Shown here piece by piece: positions 9,659 to 17,560 of a stretch of DNA of 64,000 nt (position 1 is the first letter of the stretch; each line of letters starts with the position of its first letter). Under the pieces are notes generated by a model. That model made no database searches. It saw nothing but the letters and a program-made list of their open reading frames with translations, and was not told the DNA's origin. Source of the DNA: an uncultured Flaviramulus sp. (GTDB taxonomy: Bacteria; Bacteroidota; Bacteroidia; Flavobacteriales; Flavobacteriaceae). The stretch spans positions 310,001-374,000 of the forward strand of contig CANMUP010000005.1 in assembly GCA_947501105.1 (NCBI GenBank), in the 5' to 3' direction. The translations under genes were made by a program, and so were the position numbers.

Positions 9659-10423
9659 ATGCTTAGAATATTAATAATAGAAGACGAGCCTATTTCTAGT
9701 AAACATATTATTAATTTATTAAACAGCTATTCAAAAAACACATTTAATATTGAAGCAGAAATAGATAATGTTATAGATGCTACAAATTGGCTTCTATTGA
9801 ACGAAACACCAGATTTGATTTTTATGGATATAAATTTATCTGATGGTTCGTGCTTTGATATACTCAATAAGCTTGATATTATTTGCCCAATAGTTTTCAC
9901 AACAGCTTATGATGAGTATGCAATAAAAGCCTTCAAAACAAATAGTATTGATTATTTATTAAAACCTATAACACAAACAAGCTTTAATCAAGCTTTGACT
10001 AAATTTTTTAAGCTTAAAAAAAACAATCTCAATCAAACAAACAGTTATAACAAAATTAGCCTTCAAGATTTAAATAGATCTTCTACCTCCTACAAAGAGC
10101 GATTTTTAGTAAAGCTGGGGAACAAATACACACCTTTAAAGACTGAAGATATTGCCTACTTTTATAAAGATGATATTGTATTTGTAAAATCTTTTAGCGG
10201 TAATAGTTACCCAATAAATAGCTCTTTAACAACTATAGAAACATCAATATGCCCTAACGCATTTTTTAGGGCTAATAGAAAAATATTAATAAACATTGAT
10301 GCTATAGATTATCTTGCTCAATATAAGCCTGGTCAATTAACTATTAAGGTTTCTCCTAAATTTGATGAAGTAATAGTATTAAGTCAAGAAAAATCTAGTC
10401 ATTTGAAAACACTTTTAAATTAG
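9659..10423 (+). CDS. LytTR response regulator, paralogue A
   Basis: Receiver domain with E-D-E at 8-10, phosphoacceptor Asp57 in F-M-D-I-N-L and Lys in L-K-P-I-T. The LytTR domain is at about 150-254. The protein is about two thirds identical by eye to the regulator encoded at 16501-17262 on the other strand, including whole blocks around Y-D-E-Y-A-I-K-A-F-K-T-N and the C-terminal 50 residues. No intact kinase gene adjoins it; a decayed kinase tail overlaps its stop from the other strand. Likely partner: the PAS kinase at 11515-12534. Confidence 0.88.
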   Translation: MLRILIIEDEPISSKHIINLLNSYSKNTFNIEAEIDNVIDATNWLLLNETPDLIFMDINLSDGSCFDILNKLDIICPIVFTTAYDEYAIKAFKTNSIDYLLKPITQTSFNQALTKFFKLKKNNLNQTNSYNKISLQDLNRSSTSYKERFLVKLGNKYTPLKTEDIAYFYKDDIVFVKSFSGNSYPINSSLTTIETSICPNAFFRANRKILINIDAIDYLAQYKPGQLTIKVSPKFDEVIVLSQEKSSHLKTLLN

Positions 10424-10510
10424 TTTTTAACACTCATAAAAGGAATCCATGCTTCACTATACAGAATACAGACTCTGCTTTTTCTAAACATTTTTTTTCT
10501 TATGTTCTGA
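10420..10510 (-). pseudogene. Remnant of a histidine kinase 3' end
   Basis: Read on the minus strand, the bases just beyond the regulator stop encode L-Y-S-E-A-W-I-P-F-M-S-V-K-N-stop. This closely matches the end of the intact kinase at 11515 (L-Y-Q-A-W-I-P-F-I-N-I-K-N-stop). Upstream the frame is broken: a 7-base tandem duplication (CTGTATT) shifts the reading frame and a stop codon follows. The rest of the gene is gone. This is most simply the scar of a former kinase gene that faced regulator A. The inner boundary is approximate. Confidence 0.5.
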
Positions 10511-10524
10511 AATTTTCTTTTATA

Positions 10525-11430
10525 TTAATATTCAAAAGGTTGTATAATTTCAAATTCTGGTGAACCATCAAAAATTTCGTCTAGAGCCCATTTATGCGCT
10601 GCTCCATAAATAACTAAAACTCTTTCATTTTTTGTTTTGGTTAGGTTCCTAATATTTACATAGATCCTCGTATTTCTTTGGTACCACATTCCTGTAAAAT
10701 CTGCACCAACATAATTATCTTTATACCCTGCATTTACCAATCCTGTAAATGAAAAAGCCTTAAATCTTCTTATGTTTTCTTTACTATTTATAGCTCTTAG
10801 ATGCTCTAGTACATTCGATTTTGCAAGTAAATCGTCAATATAATTATTATAAGCATTATTATCATCATCATATTCGCTTACCAAGGATTCTTGATTTAAT
10901 GATTTAAGGTACTCATCAAAATCTAGCTCCATTTTCATAACACTTTCTGGCTGTGGTGGTCTATTATCAACACAATAAACAGTAGGCAAGTTTAATTTTT
11001 TTGCTATTCTAAAGCCTATTTGAAAAGCTTCGTTTTTAGGCAATTTTTCTGTTTTTTTATATTTTGTATATAAAGAATCTATTGTGCCTTGATAATTAGG
11101 CATCCACTCTACAGCTACAATTGTAGGCTTGTAATCTTCCACAATTCTCGAGACCAAATCTTCAATTAACTTTTGATTTTCTTCGGTTGTAATATCAATT
11201 TGATTTTTTGCCACAACATCGCTTCCATCAGAAGCTCTATTAAAATGAAATGTCCCTAATACCATTGCTTTATGATTATAACCTGTTGTGAATTGAGGGA
11301 TATTATCAATGTGATTACGCGCAATTGAATCTAGTGATGTTTTATTTTCTATTGACTGTGACTTACTTTTATCTCTAGCACAAGAAGTCATTATGAATAA
11401 AATAAATGCAAAGCTTAAAATTCTTTTCAT
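10525..11430 (-). CDS. DUF5694 domain lipoprotein
   Basis: Lipoprotein of about 301 residues: signal sequence and lipobox (M-T-S-C, Cys17), then a DUF5694-type domain with the V-L-G-T-F-H-F motif, V-A-V-E-W and a closing Y-G-A-A-H-K motif near the C-terminus. The spaced His and Glu residues recall the TraB/PrgY-related erythromycin-esterase-like folds, which suggests a hydrolase, but this is inference. I chose the ATG at 11430, not 11496, because it gives a proper lipoprotein signal. It lies 84 bases after the PAS kinase gene on the same strand, so it may be a distal operon member. Confidence 0.72.
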   Translation of the reverse strand: MKRILSFAFILFIMTSCARDKSKSQSIENKTSLDSIARNHIDNIPQFTTGYNHKAMVLGTFHFNRASDGSDVVAKNQIDITTEENQKLIEDLVSRIVEDYKPTIVAVEWMPNYQGTIDSLYTKYKKTEKLPKNEAFQIGFRIAKKLNLPTVYCVDNRPPQPESVMKMELDFDEYLKSLNQESLVSEYDDDNNAYNNYIDDLLAKSNVLEHLRAINSKENIRRFKAFSFTGLVNAGYKDNYVGADFTGMWYQRNTRIYVNIRNLTKTKNERVLVIYGAAHKWALDEIFDGSPEFEIIQPFEY

Positions 11431-11514
11431 AAGTGTAATATCATTCAGGTTTCTATTCCTTTTATTAACGTTATATATATTGATTTGAATTTTCATTCCT
11501 TAATTGTTGGGCAA

Positions 11515-12534
11515 CTAATTTTTAATATTAATAAACGGAATCCAAGCTTGATAAAGGTTTTCATTTTCTTTAAATTTAGGTTTTAAATCTGACAAGTATT
11601 CGTATTGATTATTAATATTTTTTAATCCTATTCCTAGCGACTTAACTGTTGATTCTATTCGTTTATTAATATTATTTTCAACTTGAATGCCTCCTTTAAC
11701 AGAATTAATATCAATACTTATTTTTTTATCTTTGTAAAGTGCATTATGCTTAAAAACATTCTCTAGCAATATTTGAATAGAAAAGGGAATTATTTTTTTG
11801 CCTAGATCTGTATTCTTTATGTTATAATTAATAACAAATTTTTCTCCAAAGCGTGCTAATTGTAAAAATTCATAATCTTTAATAAAAGATAACTCCTCCT
11901 CAACTGTTACAGTAAGCTTGTCTCTAATCTCTAAAATATAACGGTACGTGTTAGCTAGCCGTTCTGTAAACTCCTGAGATTTTATCGGATCGATACTAAT
12001 TAAAGGCACCAATACACTTAAGCTATTAAAAAAATAATGAGGGCTTACTTGGTTTTTTAGTACTTTAAGTTCTGTTTGAATTTTTTCATGTTTAAGCTTC
12101 TCTACCAGTAACAAAGCTTCCTGTAATTGTTTCTCTTTTTCTTTTCTTTGCGTTATATCTATAATAACCGCCAATGCATAAATTTCATCTTCCCTTTTAT
12201 AGTAGTTTAAACTAATTTCAACAGGAAACTTATGCTCATCTTTATGCAACCCTATAACTTCTACTCCAATTCCGTGCGGTCTCTTTCTTGGATACTTAAC
12301 ATAGCTATTTCGAAGAGGCACATGTTCTTTCCTACCCGCTTTAGGCATAAGAACTTCAACTTTTTTGCCTATTAGTTCATTTTCTTTGTAACCAAACATT
12401 TGTTCGGTAATAGGGTTTACCATAACAATGTTTCCTGTTTTATTAGTTAAAACCCAAGATTCTGTAGCCGTATTAAAAATAGTTTTAAAAAAATCTTCAG
12501 TATATAAATCTAAGCTTGCTGTATCAGAAATCAT
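11515..12534 (-). CDS. Soluble PAS-domain histidine kinase (LytS-type core)
   Basis: No membrane segment or signal peptide. A PAS domain (about 12-132) carries the N-P-I-T-E-Q-M-F-G-Y motif and ends in a PAC-like D-I-T-Q-R. A coiled coil at 132-160 follows, then the LytS-type core: His166 in S-P-H-Y-F-F-N and N-box Asn259. The C-terminal glycine region is short (G-I-G-L-K-N-I). It probably senses an internal or diffusible signal, perhaps redox or a small ligand. It starts five bases after the LamG-like protein gene and lacks an adjacent response regulator; the LytTR paralogues at 9659 and 16501 are the candidate partners. Confidence 0.85.
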   Translation of the reverse strand: MISDTASLDLYTEDFFKTIFNTATESWVLTNKTGNIVMVNPITEQMFGYKENELIGKKVEVLMPKAGRKEHVPLRNSYVKYPRKRPHGIGVEVIGLHKDEHKFPVEISLNYYKREDEIYALAVIIDITQRKEKEKQLQEALLLVEKLKHEKIQTELKVLKNQVSPHYFFNSLSVLVPLISIDPIKSQEFTERLANTYRYILEIRDKLTVTVEEELSFIKDYEFLQLARFGEKFVINYNIKNTDLGKKIIPFSIQILLENVFKHNALYKDKKISIDINSVKGGIQVENNINKRIESTVKSLGIGLKNINNQYEYLSDLKPKFKENENLYQAWIPFINIKN

Positions 12535-12539
12535 TTTTC

Positions 12540-13952
12540 TTAATTTTTAACTAATTTAATAGAATTACCTCTTAAACTTAAAAAATATATTCCTTTATTA
12601 AGTTTAGAATTTAGATAAATGCTATATTCGATATTGTTTTTAGTTTCTTTTTTAAAAACTTTAGTCTTAATTTCTTTTCCTATAATATCATAAATTACTG
12701 GTGCATCATTTTCATTTTCATAAAAATCCTCATCAGCTTTGCTAACTTTTACTGTAACATGGTTCGTTATCGGGTTAGGAAAAACATCTATTCTATTAGA
12801 AATTTCCTCATTTTTTACACTTAATATATTCCCTAAATAATTAGCGTCAAAATATTCTCTGATATCATTATTTTCTAAACTAGAAGTTTTTTTATTATAA
12901 ATTAAAAAAGCTGCCACATCTCCATGCATACTAACTTGACCATTAGAAACTCCTGTTTTAAAGTTTGACAACAAATATCCTACTTTAAAAGTACCTGTAC
13001 CAGAGTTAGCTCCAACAGATTTATCAACTCCATTAATAAACGAAGTGATATTTCCTAATGCATCCCTATGTATTTCTATAAGTTGCCATTGATCTAATTG
13101 CACTGCTTCTGGAGTAGTTATTGTAACTACAGGGCTAGGAGGCACCGTATTTCCAACTCTTAACCTTATTGTGTTGTTAGACACTCTATGCGTTACATAA
13201 TGTGCAGCCAAACCAAAGTAAGACCAATCTCCTGTTGCAGTTTGATCTATTGGTTTTGCTAAAAGAAAAATAGAAAACTCTCCTGCCAAACTAACAGCAT
13301 CTGTCCCTTCTATTTCAAGATATTTATCCTGTTCAAATTTATAATTTCCCATACCATCATCTCCATAAGCTGGACCTCCCCTTACACAGGGTTTGCCATT
13401 TATACAATTATCAATATAACAGGGTTTCTCTTTATCATCTTGACCAAAGTTTCTACCATTGGTATATTCTGGAGGGTTAAATGTTCCTGCATAAGTTGAT
13501 TGATCTATCCACCGCCTAACACATCCTTCTCCACAACTATTTGTAACATCACAATATTGCTCAGTTATTATAGCAGACTCACTGCTAGGGTGATTAAGAC
13601 AAAAATCTGTTTCGCACGTTGCAACATGATTTGTAGTACTTAAATTTGTAGACTCAACAAAAAACACTAAATCGCTTACATCTTTTGGATTGAATTGTGC
13701 GTGAACTCTTAAAGCTCCAAACAATAGAAACATTAATAGTGACATAAAAAATATAAAAGTATACCCTAATACAATTTTACCTTTTTTTAATTGTCTAATG
13801 TTACTCTGAAACTCTTCATTTCTAATCATAATTAATTTTTCTTCAGCATTCATTATATCTTTATTACTATTTCTTAAGGGGAATAGCTTTATTATTTCTC
13901 CACAAGCCACTTTCCTTCTAAAGTCTATGTCTGTTTGTTTCATAATGTTCAT
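12540..13952 (-). CDS. LamG-like surface protein with T9SS type A sorting domain and long N-terminal extension
   Basis: The C-terminal 80 residues form a type IX secretion sorting domain (V-F-P-N-P-I-T, then G-K-E, K-G-I-Y-F-L and a basic end), so the protein is expected to be exported through the outer membrane. The middle (about 190-375) looks like a concanavalin/LamG jelly roll. Before the hydrophobic signal core (60-81) lie about 60 mostly polar residues, unusually long. An ATG at residue 42 (base 13829) would shorten this and may be the true start. A cysteine-rich patch at about 110-165 suggests disulphides. It is followed after five bases by the PAS kinase gene. Confidence 0.78.
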   Translation of the reverse strand: MNIMKQTDIDFRRKVACGEIIKLFPLRNSNKDIMNAEEKLIMIRNEEFQSNIRQLKKGKIVLGYTFIFFMSLLMFLLFGALRVHAQFNPKDVSDLVFFVESTNLSTTNHVATCETDFCLNHPSSESAIITEQYCDVTNSCGEGCVRRWIDQSTYAGTFNPPEYTNGRNFGQDDKEKPCYIDNCINGKPCVRGGPAYGDDGMGNYKFEQDKYLEIEGTDAVSLAGEFSIFLLAKPIDQTATGDWSYFGLAAHYVTHRVSNNTIRLRVGNTVPPSPVVTITTPEAVQLDQWQLIEIHRDALGNITSFINGVDKSVGANSGTGTFKVGYLLSNFKTGVSNGQVSMHGDVAAFLIYNKKTSSLENNDIREYFDANYLGNILSVKNEEISNRIDVFPNPITNHVTVKVSKADEDFYENENDAPVIYDIIGKEIKTKVFKKETKNNIEYSIYLNSKLNKGIYFLSLRGNSIKLVKN

Positions 13953-14007
13953 CTATTCTAATTTCACAAATCTCTCAACAATCACTTAACAGTATCTTTT
14001 TAAAATA

Positions 14008-14244
14008 TTAATCTGAGATTTCTTGCTCAAAACCTTCCAACATTTTAACCAATACATTAAACTCTTTTATGGCATATAGTTTTAGCTTCTCATTATATGC
14101 TTTTTGAGTTTTTACACAAGTAGTCTCCTTTACATTTCTTTTATAGTCATGCTTTACACCTCTTATTACGTTTCTTAATTTTAACAATGTGCTCTCAAAA
14201 TTTTTTAATCGCGTAATTCTCTTATTCGTTTCTGTAAGTCTCAT
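14008..14244 (-). CDS. Small basic helical protein of unknown function
   Basis: 78 residues, Lys/Arg/Glu-rich and predicted to be almost wholly alpha-helical, with heptad-like Leu spacing in the first 35 residues (L-K-N-F-E-S-T-L-L-K-L) and the last 25. No signal peptide and no known family recognised. It lies between two surface-protein genes on the same strand: 55 bases before the LamG-like gene and 40 bases after the repeat-protein gene. It could be a cytosolic adaptor or regulator of that cluster. Codon use fits its neighbours, which supports a real gene. Confidence 0.55.
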   Translation of the reverse strand: MRLTETNKRITRLKNFESTLLKLRNVIRGVKHDYKRNVKETTCVKTQKAYNEKLKLYAIKEFNVLVKMLEGFEQEISD

Positions 14245-14284
14245 TTATATAAAGATCTATTACTATAAAACATTCTATTAAGTA

Positions 14285-16342
14285 CTAGTTTAGGTTCTCC
14301 CATGTTCCTCCTGCGTTTGCTGTATAAACACGTAGTTTATTAGAGGCAGCATCAAAGTAAACATCGCCTACTGCTGGAGTTACTGGTGCTGTACCTGGTT
14401 TTATATTTATTAATGTTTCTATTTTAACACTTCCTCCTACTGTTAGTGTATGATTTAACGGAGGGTCTAATGGGTTTAAAGACATATTTATACTTACTCT
14501 ATCATTAGCAAAATCACCACCTATTAATGGAGTATATGAATTAGTGTTTTCTATAAACAATCTATTTGAATTTGTATTTGAATACCCTGCTTGATATCCT
14601 ATAAGCACATTCCCACTAACCGAAGTAAAACCTGTTCCAAATCCAGCTTCATGACCAATAACTACATTATTACCTCCAGTTTGATTATTGTAATTTGTAC
14701 GATAACCTAGTGTTATATTATTGCTCCCTGTTGTGTTATTTACTCCAGCTTCGTAAGCTAAAGACACATTGTTGTTTCCTGTTGTATTAAAGTATGAAGC
14801 TCTACGCCCAATACCTACATTATCAGTACCAGAAGTATTAGAGTATAAAGACCAGCTACCTATAGCATTATTATTATCTGCATTGTTGCTATATAAAGAC
14901 TGAAAGCCTAAAGCTATGTTATATTCCCCAGTAGTATTTGTATAAAGAGATTCATAACCTATTGCTAAATTATATTCTGAACTTGCATTGTTATATAGCG
15001 AGCTAAAACCAATAGAAGTGTTATGATTTCCTGTAGTATTATTTAAAAGAGATTGATCTCCTAAAGCTATATTTTCGTAACCAGATGTATTATTAAATAA
15101 AGCTCTATATCCCAATGCGTTGTTATGATATCCTGTAGTATTTTCATGTAAAGCCTCGTCTCCTAATGCATTATTATGATACCCTAATGTATTATCATGT
15201 AGTGCTTCATTTCCAAGAGCTACATTTTTATAACCAGTTGTATTAAAAAACATTGTTCTATAACCAACACCTATATTATCTCCCCCAGAAGTGTTTGCAC
15301 TTAAAGATTGAGTTCCCAATGCAATATTACTATTACCTGTTGTATTTGATATAAGACTATAACCTCCAATGGCAATATTCTGGTTTCCAGAAGTATTACT
15401 ACGAAGTGCACTATTACCTATAGCAAAATTAGTGTTCCCTGTGGTGTTGCTATAAAGAGCTTCAAATCCAAATGCTCCATTAGAAGTACCAGATGTATTA
15501 AAAACCATAGCTCTTTGGCCTACAGCTACATTATCAGACCCAGTAGTATTAGTATACAAAGCCGAACGACCTACTGCCACGTTCCTAGTGCCTGTTGTAG
15601 TATTATTTAAGGTCCAATATCCTAGTGAAACATTATCATCGGCAGTACTGTTTTGTTGTGATTGGTATCCTATAGCTACATTTCTATATCCTATATTATT
15701 TTCAAGAGCATTATTTCCTATAGCTACATTGGCTGATCTATCAACACTTACGTTTAAAGCTCTATATCCAATTGCAAGATTATCTCGACCTGACACATTT
15801 GCTTCTCCTGCCTCATCTCCTAAAAAAAGATTTCTATTACTTGTTAAATCATCATTCTCTCCAGCGTTATTACCAACAAACACAGAGTTACCAGTATTAA
15901 TAATTTCAATTTGTCCACTAGTTGTAAATCGTGCTCTTATAATATTATTAGTCCGAACATCTAAACTTTGAGAATCTGTAGTACCTAAAAAGTTTGTTCC
16001 ATTAGTTGTTCCTGAATTACCATTAAGCTCCCAACCTGAACTACTACCAGATTTTAAACCTACCCATGAGGTTGTTGGTTGATTCCAATAATAAAACCCT
16101 GGTTGGTTGCTACCAGATATTGTAGTTAAAAAAATTAGCATTCCATTTTGTGATGCTGTTGGGTTTATTGCTGAAAAAGCATCAACTTTCGGAATTAATA
16201 TCCCATCAGTATTTGATGGTGTCACTTGGTTTGATGACCTGATATCTAATACTGAATTTGGGGCAGTAGTACCTATTCCAACTTGAGCATAAATAGATAT
16301 GCTAAGCAATAGAAGTAAAAAAGTTAAGTAGTCTTTTTTCAT
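14285..16342 (-). CDS. Secreted repeat protein with YadA-head-like 17-residue repeats
   Basis: Signal peptide to Y-A-Q at 20, then G-I-G-T-T-A-P-N-S-V-L-D-I, a start typical of flavobacterial secreted tail-fibre-like proteins. From about 165 to 610 there are about 22 repeats near 17 residues long (N-T-T-G-x-x-N-V-A-I-G-x-x-A-L-x-x), resembling the left-handed beta-roll of trimeric autotransporter heads. The last 70 residues are a non-repeated end (G-D-V-Y-F-D, W-E-N-L). I see neither a YadA membrane anchor nor a clear T9SS sorting domain, so how it reaches the surface is open. Probably an adhesin or fibre, inferred from the repeats. Confidence 0.75.
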   Translation of the reverse strand: MKKDYLTFLLLLLSISIYAQVGIGTTAPNSVLDIRSSNQVTPSNTDGILIPKVDAFSAINPTASQNGMLIFLTTISGSNQPGFYYWNQPTTSWVGLKSGSSSGWELNGNSGTTNGTNFLGTTDSQSLDVRTNNIIRARFTTSGQIEIINTGNSVFVGNNAGENDDLTSNRNLFLGDEAGEANVSGRDNLAIGYRALNVSVDRSANVAIGNNALENNIGYRNVAIGYQSQQNSTADDNVSLGYWTLNNTTTGTRNVAVGRSALYTNTTGSDNVAVGQRAMVFNTSGTSNGAFGFEALYSNTTGNTNFAIGNSALRSNTSGNQNIAIGGYSLISNTTGNSNIALGTQSLSANTSGGDNIGVGYRTMFFNTTGYKNVALGNEALHDNTLGYHNNALGDEALHENTTGYHNNALGYRALFNNTSGYENIALGDQSLLNNTTGNHNTSIGFSSLYNNASSEYNLAIGYESLYTNTTGEYNIALGFQSLYSNNADNNNAIGSWSLYSNTSGTDNVGIGRRASYFNTTGNNNVSLAYEAGVNNTTGSNNITLGYRTNYNNQTGGNNVVIGHEAGFGTGFTSVSGNVLIGYQAGYSNTNSNRLFIENTNSYTPLIGGDFANDRVSINMSLNPLDPPLNHTLTVGGSVKIETLINIKPGTAPVTPAVGDVYFDAASNKLRVYTANAGGTWENLN

Positions 16343-16500
16343 GACTTGATATATTTGGGATTGAACACCTAATATATATACCCGAAATAAAAAACAACTT
16401 CCCTTTCTTCTTAAAAACCAATATTTAGTCCATGAAATACGTTTTTAATCGTTTAAAAGAAAAACCTAGATTAGCGTAAAAAAGGAGAATTTCACGTTAA

Positions 16501-17262
16501 TTAGTTTAACAACGCTTTCAATTGGCTTGATTTTTCTTGGCTTAATACTATTACTTCTTCAAATTTTGGTTTTACTCTTATAGCCAATTGCCCTGGTTTA
16601 TATTGGGCTAAATAATCGATTGCGTTAATGTTAACCAAAATCTTCCTATTTGCTCTAAAAAAAACATTTGAATCAATTGAACTTTCTATATTAGATAAAG
16701 AACTACTTATAGGATAGCTATTCCCATTAAAATCTCTAATAAAAACTAAGCTATCTTTATAAAAATAGGCAATGTTTTCTGTTTTTAAAGGGGTATATTT
16801 ATTTCCTAACTTTACTAAAAATCGTTCTTTATAGTTTTTTGATGTATTAAGATCTAAAAGCCTAATTTTTTCATTTTCTCTTAATTGACTAGCTCGATCT
16901 CTTCTTACCTTAAAAAACTTCATTATTGATTGATAAAAATCTTTCTCGGTAATTGGTTTCAATAAATAATCAATTCCATTAGTTTTGAATGCTTTTATTG
17001 CATACTCATCATATGCAGTAGTGAATATAATAGGACAACTAATCTCGACTTTATTAAAAATCTCAAAACAAAGCCCATCACTTAAATGTACGTCCATGAA
17101 AATTAAATCTGGGATATCATTATCTAGAAACCAATTTACCGCTTCAACAATATTGTCTATTTCATTTTCTACAATAAACTTGTCTGAACAGTACTTTTTC
17201 AACAAAGTAACTATATAATTACTTGAAATATTTTCATCTTCAATTACAACTACCCTTACCAT
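16501..17262 (-). CDS. LytTR response regulator, paralogue B
   Basis: Receiver domain with E-D-E at 8-10, Asp57 in F-M-D-V-H-L and Lys in L-K-P-I-T, followed by a LytTR domain (about 150-253). Closely related to the regulator at 9659 on the opposite strand; the two bracket the repeat protein, the LamG-like protein and the PAS kinase. The gap to the downstream repeat-protein gene is 158 bases, so that gene may have its own LytTR-controlled promoter. No kinase lies next to it, so it depends on a kinase elsewhere, most simply the PAS kinase at 11515. Confidence 0.88.
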   Translation of the reverse strand: MVRVVVIEDENISSNYIVTLLKKYCSDKFIVENEIDNIVEAVNWFLDNDIPDLIFMDVHLSDGLCFEIFNKVEISCPIIFTTAYDEYAIKAFKTNGIDYLLKPITEKDFYQSIMKFFKVRRDRASQLRENEKIRLLDLNTSKNYKERFLVKLGNKYTPLKTENIAYFYKDSLVFIRDFNGNSYPISSSLSNIESSIDSNVFFRANRKILVNINAIDYLAQYKPGQLAIRVKPKFEEVIVLSQEKSSQLKALLN

Positions 17263-17560
17263 ATATACTTGTGTTAGGTTATACTAATTTAAGAGTATAG
17301 TTTATGTGTTTTTGCCTTTACATATCTCAAAAAAAAGAGATAAACTAGATACTTTCAAAACAAACATTAATACTATTGTAAATTTAAAACTACTCCTGTA
17401 ACCCTAATAATAATTCAACACTCAAAAAGATGGTTTCAAATATAAAATATAGTGTTTCATAGATTTTAAGTTCTAAATCACAAAAATCAAAAGCTATATT
17501 TGGTTTCAATTAATAACGAACAGATTACGTATAATATAAATCTTTCAAATCCCAAATCTT
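17263..17560. other. Divergent intergenic region between regulator B and the T9SS protein gene
   Basis: These 298 bases hold no convincing gene. They are very AT-rich. On the plus strand a TATATTTG box at 17495-17502 fits the flavobacterial -7 consensus and lies 58 bases before the T9SS protein start. No clear paired LytTR half-sites could be defined by eye. Confidence 0.5.

Noticed and set aside
14500-15900. Regular 51-base periodicity that could suggest a CRISPR or satellite array
   Set aside because: The period is exactly 17 codons of an intact open frame encoding protein repeats with variable bases; there are no identical repeats and unique spacers.
15588-15971. 127-residue frame on the plus strand inside the head-repeat gene
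   Set aside because: Its composition is that of the complement of the repeat codons; no independent coding sign.
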